From Tildeniella torsiva UHER 1998/13D (GTDB lineage: Bacteria; Cyanobacteriota; Cyanobacteriia; Phormidesmidales; Phormidesmidaceae), in NCBI GenBank assembly GCA_019358835.1, contig JAHHIH010000013.1:62001-126000 (forward strand): a DNA stretch of 64,000 nucleotides. The letters run 5' to 3'. Each line of letters starts with the position of its first letter. The stretch's first letter is position 1. Of the stretch, positions 1 to 10,410 are shown piece by piece. The notes beneath the pieces are model-generated. The model was not told the DNA's origin. It saw only the letters and a list, made by a program, of their open reading frames with translations, and made no database searches. A program made the position numbers and the translations under genes.

Positions 1-1831
1 GATCAAACGCTGCTAGCGGCCCCACGGTGGCGCTGACTCTGCGCTTCAAACCATCCAGCAGGCCCACCTCCACCGCCGTCCCCGCCTCGGCATACTCAGG
101 GACGACCTGGGCCATGGCGATGCTGGCGTTGAGAACGGGCGAAAACGTGGCGCTGGTGATCTGCCCCACTCGCCACCGTTCCCCTGCGGCGAAAACGGGC
201 TGGCCATGGGTCGCCACCTCTGGCCCGGCTAGCACTAGCCCCACCGCCACCCTGGGGGGATGGTGACGGATGGCTTCTAGCGCCGCTTTGCCGACAAAAT
301 CGGGCTTTTTCATCGCCACGGCCCAGCCCAGACCCGCCTGGTAGGGCGAGGTCAAATCATCAAACTCGTAGCCCAGGGCCAGCAATCCGGCTTCGATGCG
401 GGCGCGATCGAGGGCTTTCATGCCCAGGGGCAGCAGTCTCGCTGATTTGCCAGCCGTCATGAGAGCTTCCCACAGCGCTGCGCCGTTTTGGGGTTGCACA
501 AACAGCTCGTAGCCCAGTTCTCCGGTGTAGCCTGTGCGCGAAATCAGCACTGGAATTCCCTGCACCTGGGATTCTAAAAACTGGAAATAGCTCAGAGTTG
601 AAACGTCTGGCACTAGGGCTGTGAGAATTTCTCGGGAGCACGGCCCTTGGAGGGCAAGGTTGTGGAGATCCACGGCCTCTACCGCCACCGACCACCCTTT
701 TTGCTGGGCAATTTGCCTGAGCCAATTGCGATCGGTGTCGCAGTTGCCCACGTAGCGGTAGCGGGTAGGGCTAAAGCAAAACACAATGCCGTCATCGACA
801 ATGCCGCCGTGGGGATTGAGCAAGCAGCCGTAGGCTCCCTGCCCAGGGACTACTTTTTCCAGGTTGCGAGAAAAGGCGTACTGCACCAGGGCAAAGGCAT
901 CGGTGCCGCGAATCTCAAACTTGCGCAGGACCGAGAGATCCATCAGGGCGGCCCGCTGGCGCAGCGCCCAGTACTCAGCCTGGTTGCCCTGGTGGGCAAA
1001 GGTTTGGGGCACCCAAAAGCCGTTGTACTCTGCCAAATCATCCGTGAGCTGGCGAATGCTGGGGGTGAAAGCGCTGTCTTGGGTCAGGCGCAGGGGCAAA
1101 TCTGCCGCCACTCGTCGCCCCATCCCCCGCGCAAAGGTCTGCCCTGCCGCGTAGATGCGCACGTGAATTGGCGTGGGTTGCCAGCCATTCGCCGGGTCAA
1201 TGTCGTCGGGGCAGGAGGAGCTGGCGCAGAGCAAATCTTGGTGGGCCAGCAGCAGCACGTAGTCGCCGGGGCGAGAGAGGGGTTCTGCGAAGGCGATCGC
1301 CCCCTGCCCATTCACACTGGTGTTGTAGAAAAAGTTGAGGGCGGGCCAGCCGGGGCGCGGTGCAATGCCGTAGGGAGCCAGCACCCGGTTGAAGTTGTCG
1401 CTACAGCTGGGGTGGCCGGGGTAGCCTGCATCTTCGTAGTAGCGGGCGGTGCAGGCGAGCAAAAAGCTGTCGTGGCGACCGCAGGTATCTTGCACCACCT
1501 CCGTCAGCGGCTGCATAGATTGCGAAAAGAGTTTGCTGGGCAGCCCCGCCTGGGGGACGGCTAACCCGGTGAGGGTGCGAGTGACCGTGGCATCGAGCGG
1601 GTCGCTGTAGTGCTCGCCGCCAAAGGCCAGAAAGTCGGAGCACTGGGAGCCAGCGACATCAATAATTTGGATGAATTGGCCAGCGGTGACGGAGTAGGCG
1701 ATGGCCCCCCAGGGCCGGTCTTTGACCATCGCATCTCCGGGCGCAATGCGATACTCGGCTACCACATCCCCCAGCGGTGGTGGAATATCGGTAAACCGGT
1801 CGGTTGTCGAAATTCGCAGTGCAGTTGTCAT
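1..1831 (-). CDS. DUF1989 (urea carboxylase/carboxyguanidine deiminase-associated family) fused to a GcvT-like aminomethyltransferase; 3' end runs off the window
   Basis: Absent from the ORF track because there is no stop inside the window. Manual reverse translation from ATG at 1831 gives MTTALRISTTDRFTDIPPPLGDVVAEYRIAPGDAMVKDRPWGAIAYSV..., with DUF1989-like motifs GRHDSFLLACTARYYED, HPSCSDNFNRVL, LNFFYNTSVNGQGAI, PGDYVLLLAHQDLLCASSSCPDDIDPANGWQPTPIHVRI, then GcvT motifs NPHGGIVDDGIV and MKALDRARIEAGLLALGYEFDDLTSPYQAGLGWAV. Confidence 0.85.
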   Translation of the reverse strand, partial: MTTALRISTTDRFTDIPPPLGDVVAEYRIAPGDAMVKDRPWGAIAYSVTAGQFIQIIDVAGSQCSDFLAFGGEHYSDPLDATVTRTLTGLAVPQAGLPSKLFSQSMQPLTEVVQDTCGRHDSFLLACTARYYEDAGYPGHPSCSDNFNRVLAPYGIAPRPGWPALNFFYNTSVNGQGAIAFAEPLSRPGDYVLLLAHQDLLCASSSCPDDIDPANGWQPTPIHVRIYAAGQTFARGMGRRVAADLPLRLTQDSAFTPSIRQLTDDLAEYNGFWVPQTFAHQGNQAEYWALRQRAALMDLSVLRKFEIRGTDAFALVQYAFSRNLEKVVPGQGAYGCLLNPHGGIVDDGIVFCFSPTRYRYVGNCDTDRNWLRQIAQQKGWSVAVEAVDLHNLALQGPCSREILTALVPDVSTLSYFQFLESQVQGIPVLISRTGYTGELGYELFVQPQNGAALWEALMTAGKSARLLPLGMKALDRARIEAGLLALGYEFDDLTSPYQAGLGWAVAMKKPDFVGKAALEAIRHHPPRVAVGLVLAGPEVATHGQPVFAAGERWRVGQITSATFSPVLNASIAMAQVVPEYAEAGTAVEVGLLDGLKRRVSATVGPLAAFD

Positions 1832-2049
1832 GACAAGATTGCAGCAAATGTTACCTGCTGCCGCAGTGGTGCAGACTACAAAAGAGCAATCTCGAGCCGT
1901 TCAAGAATTGTTAGCTTTTTTAGGGATTGATCACGGTTCGGGAATGTTGAGGGTAACGTCTGCCAGGATAGAAGCGGTAGAGGCCCAAAATTGCCGGAGA
2001 ATCGGGTAAATCTACGCCAATCTTGGGGTTTGGCTAGGAGAATACAGTC

Positions 2050-4857
2050 GTGGCCCAAGACCCAGTCACCCAAACGCGATCGCGCCCCGTTCAGAGCATT
2101 CCCCTGCGGCTGTTGCTGATTGTCCCCTTTGCCGCCCAGATTTTTGCGGCGGTGGGGCTGACCGGCTGGCTCTCCTTGCGCAACGGACAGCAGGCCGTCA
2201 ACGAGGTGGCCAGCCAGCTACGCAGCGAGATTACCAGCCGCATTGACCAACAGCTCACGGTCTATTTCGAGATTCCCCACACCGTCAATGCCATCACTAT
2301 CGACGCCCTTGGCCGCTTTGATCTGTGGAACCCCCAGGATATGAGCGCCCTGCGCAGCTATCTGCTGGGGCAGCTGAAGCAGTTTCCGGAGGTCAGCTAC
2401 ATCAGCTTTGGCGGGGAGCAGACCGAGTATGCCGGGGCGGGCCGCAAGGCCGATGGCACCCTGGTGATAGAAATTACCGACAGCTCCACTAATTTTGTCA
2501 ACACCATTACCGCCGTAGATGAGCGGGGCAACCCCACCGGGGCGATCGAAACCTACCCTGACTATGACCCGCGTCTGCGCCCCTGGTATGTGAATGCCAA
2601 AACCGCCGGAGAGCCTGTGTGGAACGACATCTACCAGTACTTTATTGAGGCAAACTTAGGCATTTCTACCAGCCGGCCCTATCGAGATGAAGCAGGGGTT
2701 TTTCGCGGGGTGGTCAGCACCGACATGTACCTGATTGGCATCAGCGACTTTTTGAACCGCCTAAAAATTGGGGAAACGGGGGAGACCTTTATTGTCGATC
2801 GCGCTGGACTGATCGTCGCTTCTTCCACCGATGAGTCGCCGTTTATCAGACGCGACGATAGCGACGCGACCGAACGCCTGCGGGCAACCGATAGCCAGGT
2901 GGCGCTGATTCGCGAGACCAGCCGCTTTTTGGCGGCAAAATTTGGCGATCTGTCCCAAATACGCACGGTGCAGCAGCTGGAGTTTACCGTCAATGGGCGG
3001 CGGGAGTTTGTGCAGGTCGCCCCGTTTAACGACGGCCAGGGGCTGGACTGGCTGATTGTGGTCGTGGTGCCCGAGGCCGACTTTATGGCCCAAATCCAGG
3101 CGAATACCCGCATCACCGTTTTGCTCTGTCTGCTGGCGCTGGCGATCGCCACCGGCCTGGGCCTACTCACCTCCCAATGGATTACCCGACCCATTTTGCG
3201 GTTGAACCGGGCCAGCCAGGCGATCGCCGACGGCGATCTGAACCAAACCACGACCATCACTGGCGTCCAGGAATTAGAAAGCCTGTCTAACGCCTTCAAC
3301 CAGATGGCCTATCAGCTCAAAACCGCCTTTACCGAACTCGAGGTGCGGGTTGATGAACGAACCGCCGCCCTGCGCGAGGCCAAGGCCGCCGCCGAAGTCG
3401 CCAACCAGGCCAAAAGCGACTTCTTAGCCAATATGAGCCACGAACTGCGCACCCCGCTCAATGCCATTCTGGGGTTTACCCAAATGCTCAAGCGCCAGAT
3501 TAACGGTAGCTACGAGCAGCGCAGCTATCTCAATATCATCGGCACCAGCGGCGAGCACCTGCTCAACTTGATCAACGACGTGCTGGACATGGCCAAAATT
3601 GAGGCCGGTCGCACCACCCTGACCCTAGAAAGCTTTGATCTCCACGGGCTGCTCACCACCCTCAACGATATGTTTCAGCTACGGGCCGACACCAAGGGTT
3701 TGCAGCTAGTGGTCAGCCGCTCCGCTGGGGTGCCCCAATACATTCGCACCGACGAGCGCAAACTGCGCCAGGTGCTGATTAATCTGCTGAGCAATGCGAT
3801 TAAATTTACCACCGCAGGTCAGGTCATCCTGGCGGTAGACCGGGCGGCAGCAGACCCCAACCCCAATCAGGCCTTGGTCACCTCGCCGCTGCGGCTCCGG
3901 TTTGTGGTCACCGATACGGGGGCAGGCATTGCCCGCGAAGAGCTTGACCACGTCTTTGAGCCCTTTGTGCAAACCCGCCTGGGCCAGCAGGCCAACCAGG
4001 GCACTGGTCTGGGCCTGACGATTAGCAACCAGTTTGTGCAGCTCTTGGGTGGGCAGCTGGCGGTCGAGAGCACCCTGGGCCAGGGGTCTCGATTTTATTT
4101 TGAGCTGCCGGTGGAGGTGGCCAGCGCCAGCGACCTGCCGCTGCCGCCTACCGTGCGCCGGGTCGTGGGTCTAGAGCCGGGACAGCCCATCTATCGCATT
4201 TTGGTCGTGGACGATCGCTGGGAAAATCGCCAGCTGGTGGTGCGCATTATGGAACTGTTGGGCTACGAAACCCAGGAAGCTGAGGATGGTGAGCGGGCGA
4301 TCGCCCTCTGGCAAACCTGGCAACCCGATTTGATCTGGATGGACATGCGAATGCCCGGCCTAGACGGCTATGAGGCCACTCGCCAGATTCGCGCCATGGA
4401 AACCGCCCAGGCTCTTGACAGTCAAAGATCGGGCCTTGACCCACGTCCCTGCACCAAAATTGTGGCCCTGACCGCCAGCGCCTACGAAGAAGAGCGGGCC
4501 CTGGTGCTGGCCGTGGGCTGCGACGACTTCGTGCGCAAGCCTTTCCGCGAAGACGAACTGTTTAGCAAACTCGCCCAGCATTTAGGGGTGGTCTTTGTCT
4601 ACGCCATTCCCGAGTCGGCGGCAGACCCGGCGGCGGCAGCCGCACCGCTGACGGCGGCAGACCTGGCCGGGCTGCCCAACGCCTGGAAAACCCAGCTACA
4701 CCAAGCGGCCCAAACGCTGAGTGCCCAGCGGGCGATCGCGGTGATTGAAACCCTGCCCGCCGACCACAGTGCCCTAGCCCCGCCGCTGATGCAGCTTGTG
4801 TATAACTTTCGCTACGACATTCTGCTCGATCTCACCCAGGCTGCGGAAGAACCATGA
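2050..4857 (+). CDS. Hybrid sensor histidine kinase/response regulator (Cache-like sensor, HAMP, HisKA, HATPase, REC)
   Basis: GTG start; two TM segments flank a Cache-like region; [20 protein letters not shown]-box; [10 protein letters not shown]-box; C-terminal receiver [14 protein letters not shown]...[11 protein letters not shown]. Confidence 0.9.
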   Translation: MAQDPVTQTRSRPVQSIPLRLLLIVPFAAQIFAAVGLTGWLSLRNGQQAVNEVASQLRSEITSRIDQQLTVYFEIPHTVNAITIDALGRFDLWNPQDMSALRSYLLGQLKQFPEVSYISFGGEQTEYAGAGRKADGTLVIEITDSSTNFVNTITAVDERGNPTGAIETYPDYDPRLRPWYVNAKTAGEPVWNDIYQYFIEANLGISTSRPYRDEAGVFRGVVSTDMYLIGISDFLNRLKIGETGETFIVDRAGLIVASSTDESPFIRRDDSDATERLRATDSQVALIRETSRFLAAKFGDLSQIRTVQQLEFTVNGRREFVQVAPFNDGQGLDWLIVVVVPEADFMAQIQANTRITVLLCLLALAIATGLGLLTSQWITRPILRLNRASQAIADGDLNQTTTITGVQELESLSNAFNQMAYQLKTAFTELEVRVDERTAALREAKAAAEVANQAKSDFLANMSHELRTPLNAILGFTQMLKRQINGSYEQRSYLNIIGTSGEHLLNLINDVLDMAKIEAGRTTLTLESFDLHGLLTTLNDMFQLRADTKGLQLVVSRSAGVPQYIRTDERKLRQVLINLLSNAIKFTTAGQVILAVDRAAADPNPNQALVTSPLRLRFVVTDTGAGIAREELDHVFEPFVQTRLGQQANQGTGLGLTISNQFVQLLGGQLAVESTLGQGSRFYFELPVEVASASDLPLPPTVRRVVGLEPGQPIYRILVVDDRWENRQLVVRIMELLGYETQEAEDGERAIALWQTWQPDLIWMDMRMPGLDGYEATRQIRAMETAQALDSQRSGLDPRPCTKIVALTASAYEEERALVLAVGCDDFVRKPFREDELFSKLAQHLGVVFVYAIPESAADPAAAAAPLTAADLAGLPNAWKTQLHQAAQTLSAQRAIAVIETLPADHSALAPPLMQLVYNFRYDILLDLTQAAEEP

Positions 4858-7106
4858 ACGCCTCCCCCCCTCACCCTAACGTGCTGATTGTCGATGATAT
4901 TCCTGAAAATCTGCGGCTGCTGTCGGCCACGCTAAGCCAGCAGGGGTACGAGGTGCAGTGCGCCATTTCTGGCGTGTTGGCCCTCACCGGGGCTCAGGCA
5001 AATCGGCCCGACATCATTCTGCTCGACATTAAAATGCCTCAGATGGATGGGTTTGAGGTTTGCCGACGACTCAAGGCCGACCCCACCACCCAAAACATTC
5101 CCGTCATTTTTCTCAGTGCTCTAGACGACGCCTTTGATAAGGTGCGGGCCTTTCAGGCGGGCGGGGTTGACTACATTACCAAACCGTTTCAGGTCGAAGA
5201 GGTGGTGGCGCGGGTTGAGCACCATCTGGCCTTGCAGCGGGCCAGGGCCGAAATTCTCAGCCTGAATGCAGAACTAGAGCAGCGGGTAGAGGCCCGTACC
5301 CAAGCCCTCACCCAGCTCAATGCCGACTTGCAGGCCAGCGAGGCCCGCTTTCGTATCGTTGCCAATGCCGCCCCCGTGCTGATTTGGATGTCTGACATCG
5401 AAGGTCTATGCCAGTTTGTCAACCAGAGCTGGCTAGCGTTCACCGGGCGTACCTTAGAACAGGCTCTGGGCCATGGATGGGCGCAGGCGATCCATCCAGC
5501 CGATCGGGTGCTGTGTCAGCAGACCTACCGGCGAGCCTTTGAGCAGCGCCAGCCGTTCACCCTAGAATATCGGCTTCAAACCGCCAGCCAAGATTACCGC
5601 TGGCTGCTGGGTACCGGGATGCCGCTGTTTGACCTAGAGGGTGAGTTCACGGGGTTTATTGGGGCTGGGGCCGATATTCACGATCGCAAGCAGACCGAAG
5701 AACAGCTGCTCCACAATGCGCTCCACGATAGCCTCACCGATTTGCCCAATCGAGCGCTCCTGATGGAGCGGTTAGACCTGGCCTTAAATCGAGTTTGTCG
5801 GTATGCCAACCGACATTTTGCCGTGCTGTTTCTCGATTTAGATCGCTTCAAGCTGATTAACGACAGCCTGGGCCACGGCGTGGGCGACCAGCTGCTGATT
5901 GAAATTGCGACCCGCCTGGAGACCATGACTCGCCCGGTCGATCTGCTGGCGCGGCTGGGGGGCGATGAGTTTGTGCTTCTGCTAGAAGACATTGAGGGCG
6001 TTCAGGAAGCCGTGCATATTGCAACGCGCATTTTAGACCGGATGCGCCTGCCCTTTGCGATCGCCGGGCGTGACGTGGTCATCACCACCAGCATTGGCAT
6101 TGTGCCCAGCTCTCCCGCCTATCGCGAGGGGGCCGAGCTGCTGCGTGATGCCGACACCGCTATGTACCAGGCCAAAAACCAGGGCAAAGCCCGCTACGAA
6201 ATTTTCAACCCCGGCATGCACCAGGCCGCCCTCAAACAGCTTCAGCTTGAAAGCAGCCTGCGCCAGGCCCTAAAGCAGCAGTTGTTTGTGCTCTACTATC
6301 AGCCCATTGTCGATCTCAAGACCCAAACCATCACGGGCTTAGAGGCCCTGGTGCGCTGGCCCCACCCCACCCAGGGGCTGATTTCCCCCGATGAGTTTAT
6401 TCCGCTGGCCGAAGAAACTGGGCTAATTGTCACCCTCGGCCTCTGGATTTTGCAGGAAGCCTGCCGTCAAACTCGCCAGTGGCAGCAGCAGTTTAACGCC
6501 CCCGATTTAACCATCAGCGTCAACCTATCGGCTAAACAGATCAAAGAACCCAACTTTCTCGACCAGGTCGATCAGGTGCTGGCGAGCACGGCCTTAGCGG
6601 GCCACAGCCTCACCTTTGAAATCACCGAGAGTATGCTGATTGAGGATGCCGATAGTGCGATCGCCCCTGGCAGAGCCTCGCCAAAGGAGCTAGACCAACC
6701 CCTTGGGGCGGTGATGGTCGAAGCCCGGCCATTAGATGCGATCGCGCTGATGGATCAGCTCAGGGCGCGCCACATCGATCTCGATATTGACGACTTTGGC
6801 ACCGGCTATTCTTCCCTCAGCTATCTGCGCCGGTTCCCGATCCACGCTCTCAAAATCGATCGCTCCTTTACCCAAGACCTAGCGACCAACGCCGACATTG
6901 TGCAGGCCATTATTACCCTGGGTCATGCGCTCAAAACCACCGTCATTGCCGAAGGCATCGAAACTCAGGCCCAAATGACCCAGCTTAACCAGCTGGGCTG
7001 CGACTACGGACAGGGCTATTACCTGGGGCGGCCCCTGCCCGCCGAGGCGACAGAGCGTTTGCTGGCCTCTTTGCACTGCCAGCAGTGGCAGCTCTTATCA
7101 GAATGA
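4854..7106 (+). CDS. Response regulator with REC-PAS-GGDEF-EAL domains (diguanylate cyclase/phosphodiesterase)
   Basis: ATGA overlap with the upstream kinase; [17 protein letters not shown]...[16 protein letters not shown] motif [14 protein letters not shown] motif [21 protein letters not shown]. Confidence 0.92.
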   Translation: MNASPPHPNVLIVDDIPENLRLLSATLSQQGYEVQCAISGVLALTGAQANRPDIILLDIKMPQMDGFEVCRRLKADPTTQNIPVIFLSALDDAFDKVRAFQAGGVDYITKPFQVEEVVARVEHHLALQRARAEILSLNAELEQRVEARTQALTQLNADLQASEARFRIVANAAPVLIWMSDIEGLCQFVNQSWLAFTGRTLEQALGHGWAQAIHPADRVLCQQTYRRAFEQRQPFTLEYRLQTASQDYRWLLGTGMPLFDLEGEFTGFIGAGADIHDRKQTEEQLLHNALHDSLTDLPNRALLMERLDLALNRVCRYANRHFAVLFLDLDRFKLINDSLGHGVGDQLLIEIATRLETMTRPVDLLARLGGDEFVLLLEDIEGVQEAVHIATRILDRMRLPFAIAGRDVVITTSIGIVPSSPAYREGAELLRDADTAMYQAKNQGKARYEIFNPGMHQAALKQLQLESSLRQALKQQLFVLYYQPIVDLKTQTITGLEALVRWPHPTQGLISPDEFIPLAEETGLIVTLGLWILQEACRQTRQWQQQFNAPDLTISVNLSAKQIKEPNFLDQVDQVLASTALAGHSLTFEITESMLIEDADSAIAPGRASPKELDQPLGAVMVEARPLDAIALMDQLRARHIDLDIDDFGTGYSSLSYLRRFPIHALKIDRSFTQDLATNADIVQAIITLGHALKTTVIAEGIETQAQMTQLNQLGCDYGQGYYLGRPLPAEATERLLASLHCQQWQLLSE

Positions 7107-7107
7107 C

Positions 7108-7132
7108 CTGTGCTTTCTTGAGTCAAGCACAG
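7108..7132 (+). terminator. Hairpin after the GGDEF/EAL gene (possible terminator; no adjacent T-run)
   Basis: CTGTGCTT-tcttgagtc-AAGCACAG, perfect 8-bp stem 2 nt after the stop codon. Confidence 0.35.
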
Positions 7133-7223
7133 CTGCGGCTGACGCAAACGCAGGACTGACGGGGCTTTTTTGTCGCCGCGATCGACAGCAGCAAGCGCTT
7201 TCTCACGCAGGTCATCGAAGAGG

Positions 7224-7799
7224 CTACGGTTCCGGCATCTGCCAGTTGGGGTTGACCAAGCTAGTCATCACATGGTCTTGCCATTGGCCGTTGATGAACA
7301 GGTAGTCGCGGGCAATGCCTTCGATCTGAAAGCCCAGGCGCTTGAGCACGCTGGCGCTGCGGTGGTTGTGGGGCATGTAGTTGGCCCCCACCCGGTGCAG
7401 ATTCAGATCGTCAAAGGCATAGGCAACGATCGCTCTGCCTGCCTCAGTCATGTAGCCCTGGCCCTGGTGCTCGGCAGAGAGGCCATAGCCCAGAGTGGCC
7501 CCCTGAAACGCCCCGCGAATAATGGTGTTGAGGTTGATGGTGCCCATCACCTCGCCGGGCTCAGCTCGCGAAAAGAGAAACAGCTTCACCGCCTGACCCG
7601 CGTAGAAATCGTTGCGGCGGGCATTCAGCACGTTTTTCCAAAAGTCTGGAGTGTAAAAGTCGGCGGGGCGCTGGGGTTCAAAGGGTTGCAGATAGTCGCT
7701 GTTGTCGTGGTAGTAGCGCAAAATTGCGGCAATGTCGCTGGGTTTGCCGAGGCGCAGCCGCAGTCGTGGGGTGTTGAGCATGGGCTCTTGCGTGATCAT
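7224..7799 (-). CDS. GNAT family N-acetyltransferase (RimJ/RimL-like)
   Basis: LNTPRLRLRLGKPSDIAAILRYY...LGYGLSAEHQGQGYMTEAGRAIVAYAFDDLNLHRVGANYMPHNHRSASVLKRLGF. Confidence 0.85.
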   Translation of the reverse strand: MITQEPMLNTPRLRLRLGKPSDIAAILRYYHDNSDYLQPFEPQRPADFYTPDFWKNVLNARRNDFYAGQAVKLFLFSRAEPGEVMGTINLNTIIRGAFQGATLGYGLSAEHQGQGYMTEAGRAIVAYAFDDLNLHRVGANYMPHNHRSASVLKRLGFQIEGIARDYLFINGQWQDHVMTSLVNPNWQMPEP

Positions 7800-8065
7800 C
7801 GTCGCCCAGAGTAGTGGCCCACCGAGGTTTGAGCTAAGCAAAGGAGCGCCATCCTGCGGTGAGGGGAGCATTGCTATGGTGCCATAGGTGGGGGTGGGGG
7901 AGGTGGGGAAGATAGAGGAGGTGGGGTAGGTGGGGAGATGAGGGGGTGAGGAAGGTGGGGTGGGTGTGTAAGTGGGTGGATGAGGGGGAAGGCTGGGGTT
8001 CTGGGGGCGGGGCGGGTGGGCTTTTTCGGTATAGTAGGGGTCTGCAAAATCGAGGATGGAGAGCT

Positions 8066-9613
8066 ATGGCGCGCCTGGCACTGTTGAGCGTATCGGATAA
8101 AACCGGGCTGGTGGAGTTGGCTAAAACTTTAGTAGAAGAGTTTGGCTTTGACCTAATCAGCAGCGGCGGTACGGCGAAGGCGATCGCAGCAGCAGGCCTC
8201 CCCGTCACCAAAGTCTCTGACTACACGGGATCGCCAGAAATTCTCGGCGGGCGGGTAAAGACGCTGCACCCCAAGATTCACGGCGGCATTTTGGCGCGGC
8301 AAGACCTGGCGGAAGATCAGAAGGATTTGGCCGACAACGGCATTCGCCCGCTCGATCTGGTGGTGGTGAACCTCTATCCCTTTGAGCAGACGATCGCAAA
8401 AGCAGACGTGACTATGGCCGATGCGATCGAGAATATCGACATCGGGGGGCCAGCGATGCTGCGGGCGGCAGCCAAGAATCACGCCCATCTGACAGTGCTG
8501 TGCAGCGCTGAGCAGTATGGGCCTTACCTGGAATCTTTGCGGGCTAGCCAGGGCCAAGTGCCGCTAGAGTTTCGCCAGGCCTGCGCGCGGGCGGCGTTTT
8601 GGCACACAGCCAGCTACGATCAGGCGATCGCCACCTACCTGACCGCATCCACTAGCGAGGAGGATGCCCTGCCCCAGCAGTGGGCGATGACGGGGCGTCA
8701 GCAGGCGACATTGCGCTACGGCGAGAACCCTCACCAGACGGCGGCCTGGTACCGGACTGGCTCTATCCCCACCGGCTGGGCTGGGGCTGAACAGCTCCAG
8801 GGCAAAGAACTCAGCTACAACAACCTGGTCGATCTGGAGGCGGCGCGGCGGATTATTGCCGAATTTCCCAGCGATCGCCCCGCCGCCGCCGTGCTCAAGC
8901 ACACCAACCCCTGCGGGGTGGGGATGGACGATACCTTAGCTAGCGCCTACCGCCGCGCCTACGATGCCGACGATGTTTCGGCCTTTGGCGGCATTGTGGT
9001 GCTCAATCGCCCCATCGATGCCGACACCGCCACGCAGCTCACGGGCACATTTTTGGAGTGCATTGTGGCCCCGGGGTGCGATCGCGCCGCCCAAGACATT
9101 CTCGCCAAAAAGCAAAACCTGCGGGTGCTGGTGCTGGAAGATCTGCTGACCGGGCCAACCCAGGTGGTGAATGCGATCGCAGGTGGCTTCTTACTCCAGG
9201 CTCCCGACACCTACCGCGACGATCCAGCGACCTGGCAGATCGTTACGGAGGCTCAGCCCAGTGAAGCTGAGCTGACCGAAATGCTGTTTGCCTGGCGGGT
9301 GGTCAAGCATGTGAAATCGAATGCGATCGTGGTCACTCACCAGCAGCAAACCCTCGGCATTGGGGCCGGGCAGATGAACCGCGTCGGCTCCGTCAGCATT
9401 GCCCTGGCCCAGGCCGGTGCAAAAGCCCAGGGGGCAGTGCTGGCCAGCGACGGCTTCTTTCCCTTCGATGATTCTGTCCGTACCGCAGCGGCCGCAGGCA
9501 TTCGCGCCGTGGTGCAGCCCGGTGGCAGCCGCCGCGATGACGACTCCATCAAAGCCGCTAACGAGCTGGGCCTGATTATGGCGATGACCGGCGTGCGGCA
9601 TTTCCTGCATTAG
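8066..9613 (+). CDS. purH: Bifunctional phosphoribosylaminoimidazolecarboxamide formyltransferase/IMP cyclohydrolase
   Basis: MARLALLSVSDKTGLVELAK...LISSGGTAKAI...GGRVKTLHPKIHGGIL...LRYGENPHQTAAWY. Start placed at ATG 8066, downstream of a TATAGT box, not at the track's 7946. Confidence 0.96.
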   Translation: MARLALLSVSDKTGLVELAKTLVEEFGFDLISSGGTAKAIAAAGLPVTKVSDYTGSPEILGGRVKTLHPKIHGGILARQDLAEDQKDLADNGIRPLDLVVVNLYPFEQTIAKADVTMADAIENIDIGGPAMLRAAAKNHAHLTVLCSAEQYGPYLESLRASQGQVPLEFRQACARAAFWHTASYDQAIATYLTASTSEEDALPQQWAMTGRQQATLRYGENPHQTAAWYRTGSIPTGWAGAEQLQGKELSYNNLVDLEAARRIIAEFPSDRPAAAVLKHTNPCGVGMDDTLASAYRRAYDADDVSAFGGIVVLNRPIDADTATQLTGTFLECIVAPGCDRAAQDILAKKQNLRVLVLEDLLTGPTQVVNAIAGGFLLQAPDTYRDDPATWQIVTEAQPSEAELTEMLFAWRVVKHVKSNAIVVTHQQQTLGIGAGQMNRVGSVSIALAQAGAKAQGAVLASDGFFPFDDSVRTAAAAGIRAVVQPGGSRRDDDSIKAANELGLIMAMTGVRHFLH

Positions 9614-9626
9614 AAAATTATCCAGT

Positions 9627-9650
9627 GGTGCATCGCTGCGCGGATGCACC
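9627..9650. repeat. Palindromic REP-like element GGTGCATC-gctgcgcg-GATGCACC followed by CTAC
   Basis: Perfect 8-bp arms around an 8-nt loop; near-identical copy at 33502-33525. Confidence 0.7.
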
Positions 9651-9714
9651 CTACTCAGAAGAATGGAGCTACCCTAGACCTTGTTCCTGCCCAGCCATTC
9701 GTGGCGTAGTACCG

Positions 9715-10383
9715 ATGCAGCTTCTATCTATCAACAGCGGTCAACCCGAAACCATAACCATTGGGCAACGGGTCGCGACCACAGGCATTTTTAAGACCCC
9801 GATCGCAGGGCAGGTTCACGTCAGCACCCAAGGGCTGGTGGGCGATACGATCGCCGATACTGTTCACCACGGGGGCGCAGACCAGGCCGTTTATCTCTAC
9901 AGCGCCGAAGACTACGCCTGGTGGGAGGCTGAGCTACAGCACTCTATACCCTTTGGTACCTTTGGTGAAAACCTCACGCTCTCAAGCTTTGGGCCTCAAC
10001 CACTCCGGGCTGGCGATCGCATCCTAATCAGCACCGTTTTGCTTGAAGTCACCTTCCCGCGCATCCCCTGCGCCACCCTCGCAGCCCGAATGAATGACGC
10101 CACGTTCGTTCAGCAGTTTACCCAGGCCCGGCGACCGGGAGCCTATGCCCGAGTGTTATCCCCCGGCGATCTACAGGTGAACGAACCAGTCACCGTAGAG
10201 TATGCTTCCCCTAGCTTCCCCACCCTGACAGAACTAGCTGACCTATGGCACGCCAAAGAACGCCATCCCGATCTGCTCGACGAAGCGCTCAAAGCCCCGA
10301 TTGCAGAACGGTTCAAAGCCATCTTTCAGCAGCGGCTAGAGCGGAGCTTGACGTCTTCTGATTCTGCAACACAGGAAGACTAA
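9715..10383 (+). CDS. MOSC domain-containing protein (YiiM-like)
   Basis: QLLSINSGQPETI...HHGGADQAVYLYSAEDYAWWEAEL...GTFGENLTL...GDRILI...PRIPCATLAARM. Confidence 0.85.
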   Translation: MQLLSINSGQPETITIGQRVATTGIFKTPIAGQVHVSTQGLVGDTIADTVHHGGADQAVYLYSAEDYAWWEAELQHSIPFGTFGENLTLSSFGPQPLRAGDRILISTVLLEVTFPRIPCATLAARMNDATFVQQFTQARRPGAYARVLSPGDLQVNEPVTVEYASPSFPTLTELADLWHAKERHPDLLDEALKAPIAERFKAIFQQRLERSLTSSDSATQED

Positions 10384-10410
10384 AACTCCAGTCGCGTTAA
10401 ACCTACTCGC

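Noticed and set aside
647-1564. 305-aa plus-strand ORF
   Set aside because: Antisense of the DUF1989-GcvT coding frame; composition and lack of motifs indicate a shadow ORF.
7210-7230. gaagaggctacg word shared with ~60866
   Set aside because: 12-mer match only; suggestive of an SDR but too short to call without a genome-wide search.
7170-7814. 214-aa plus-strand ORF
   Set aside because: Antisense shadow of the clear GNAT acetyltransferase on the minus strand.
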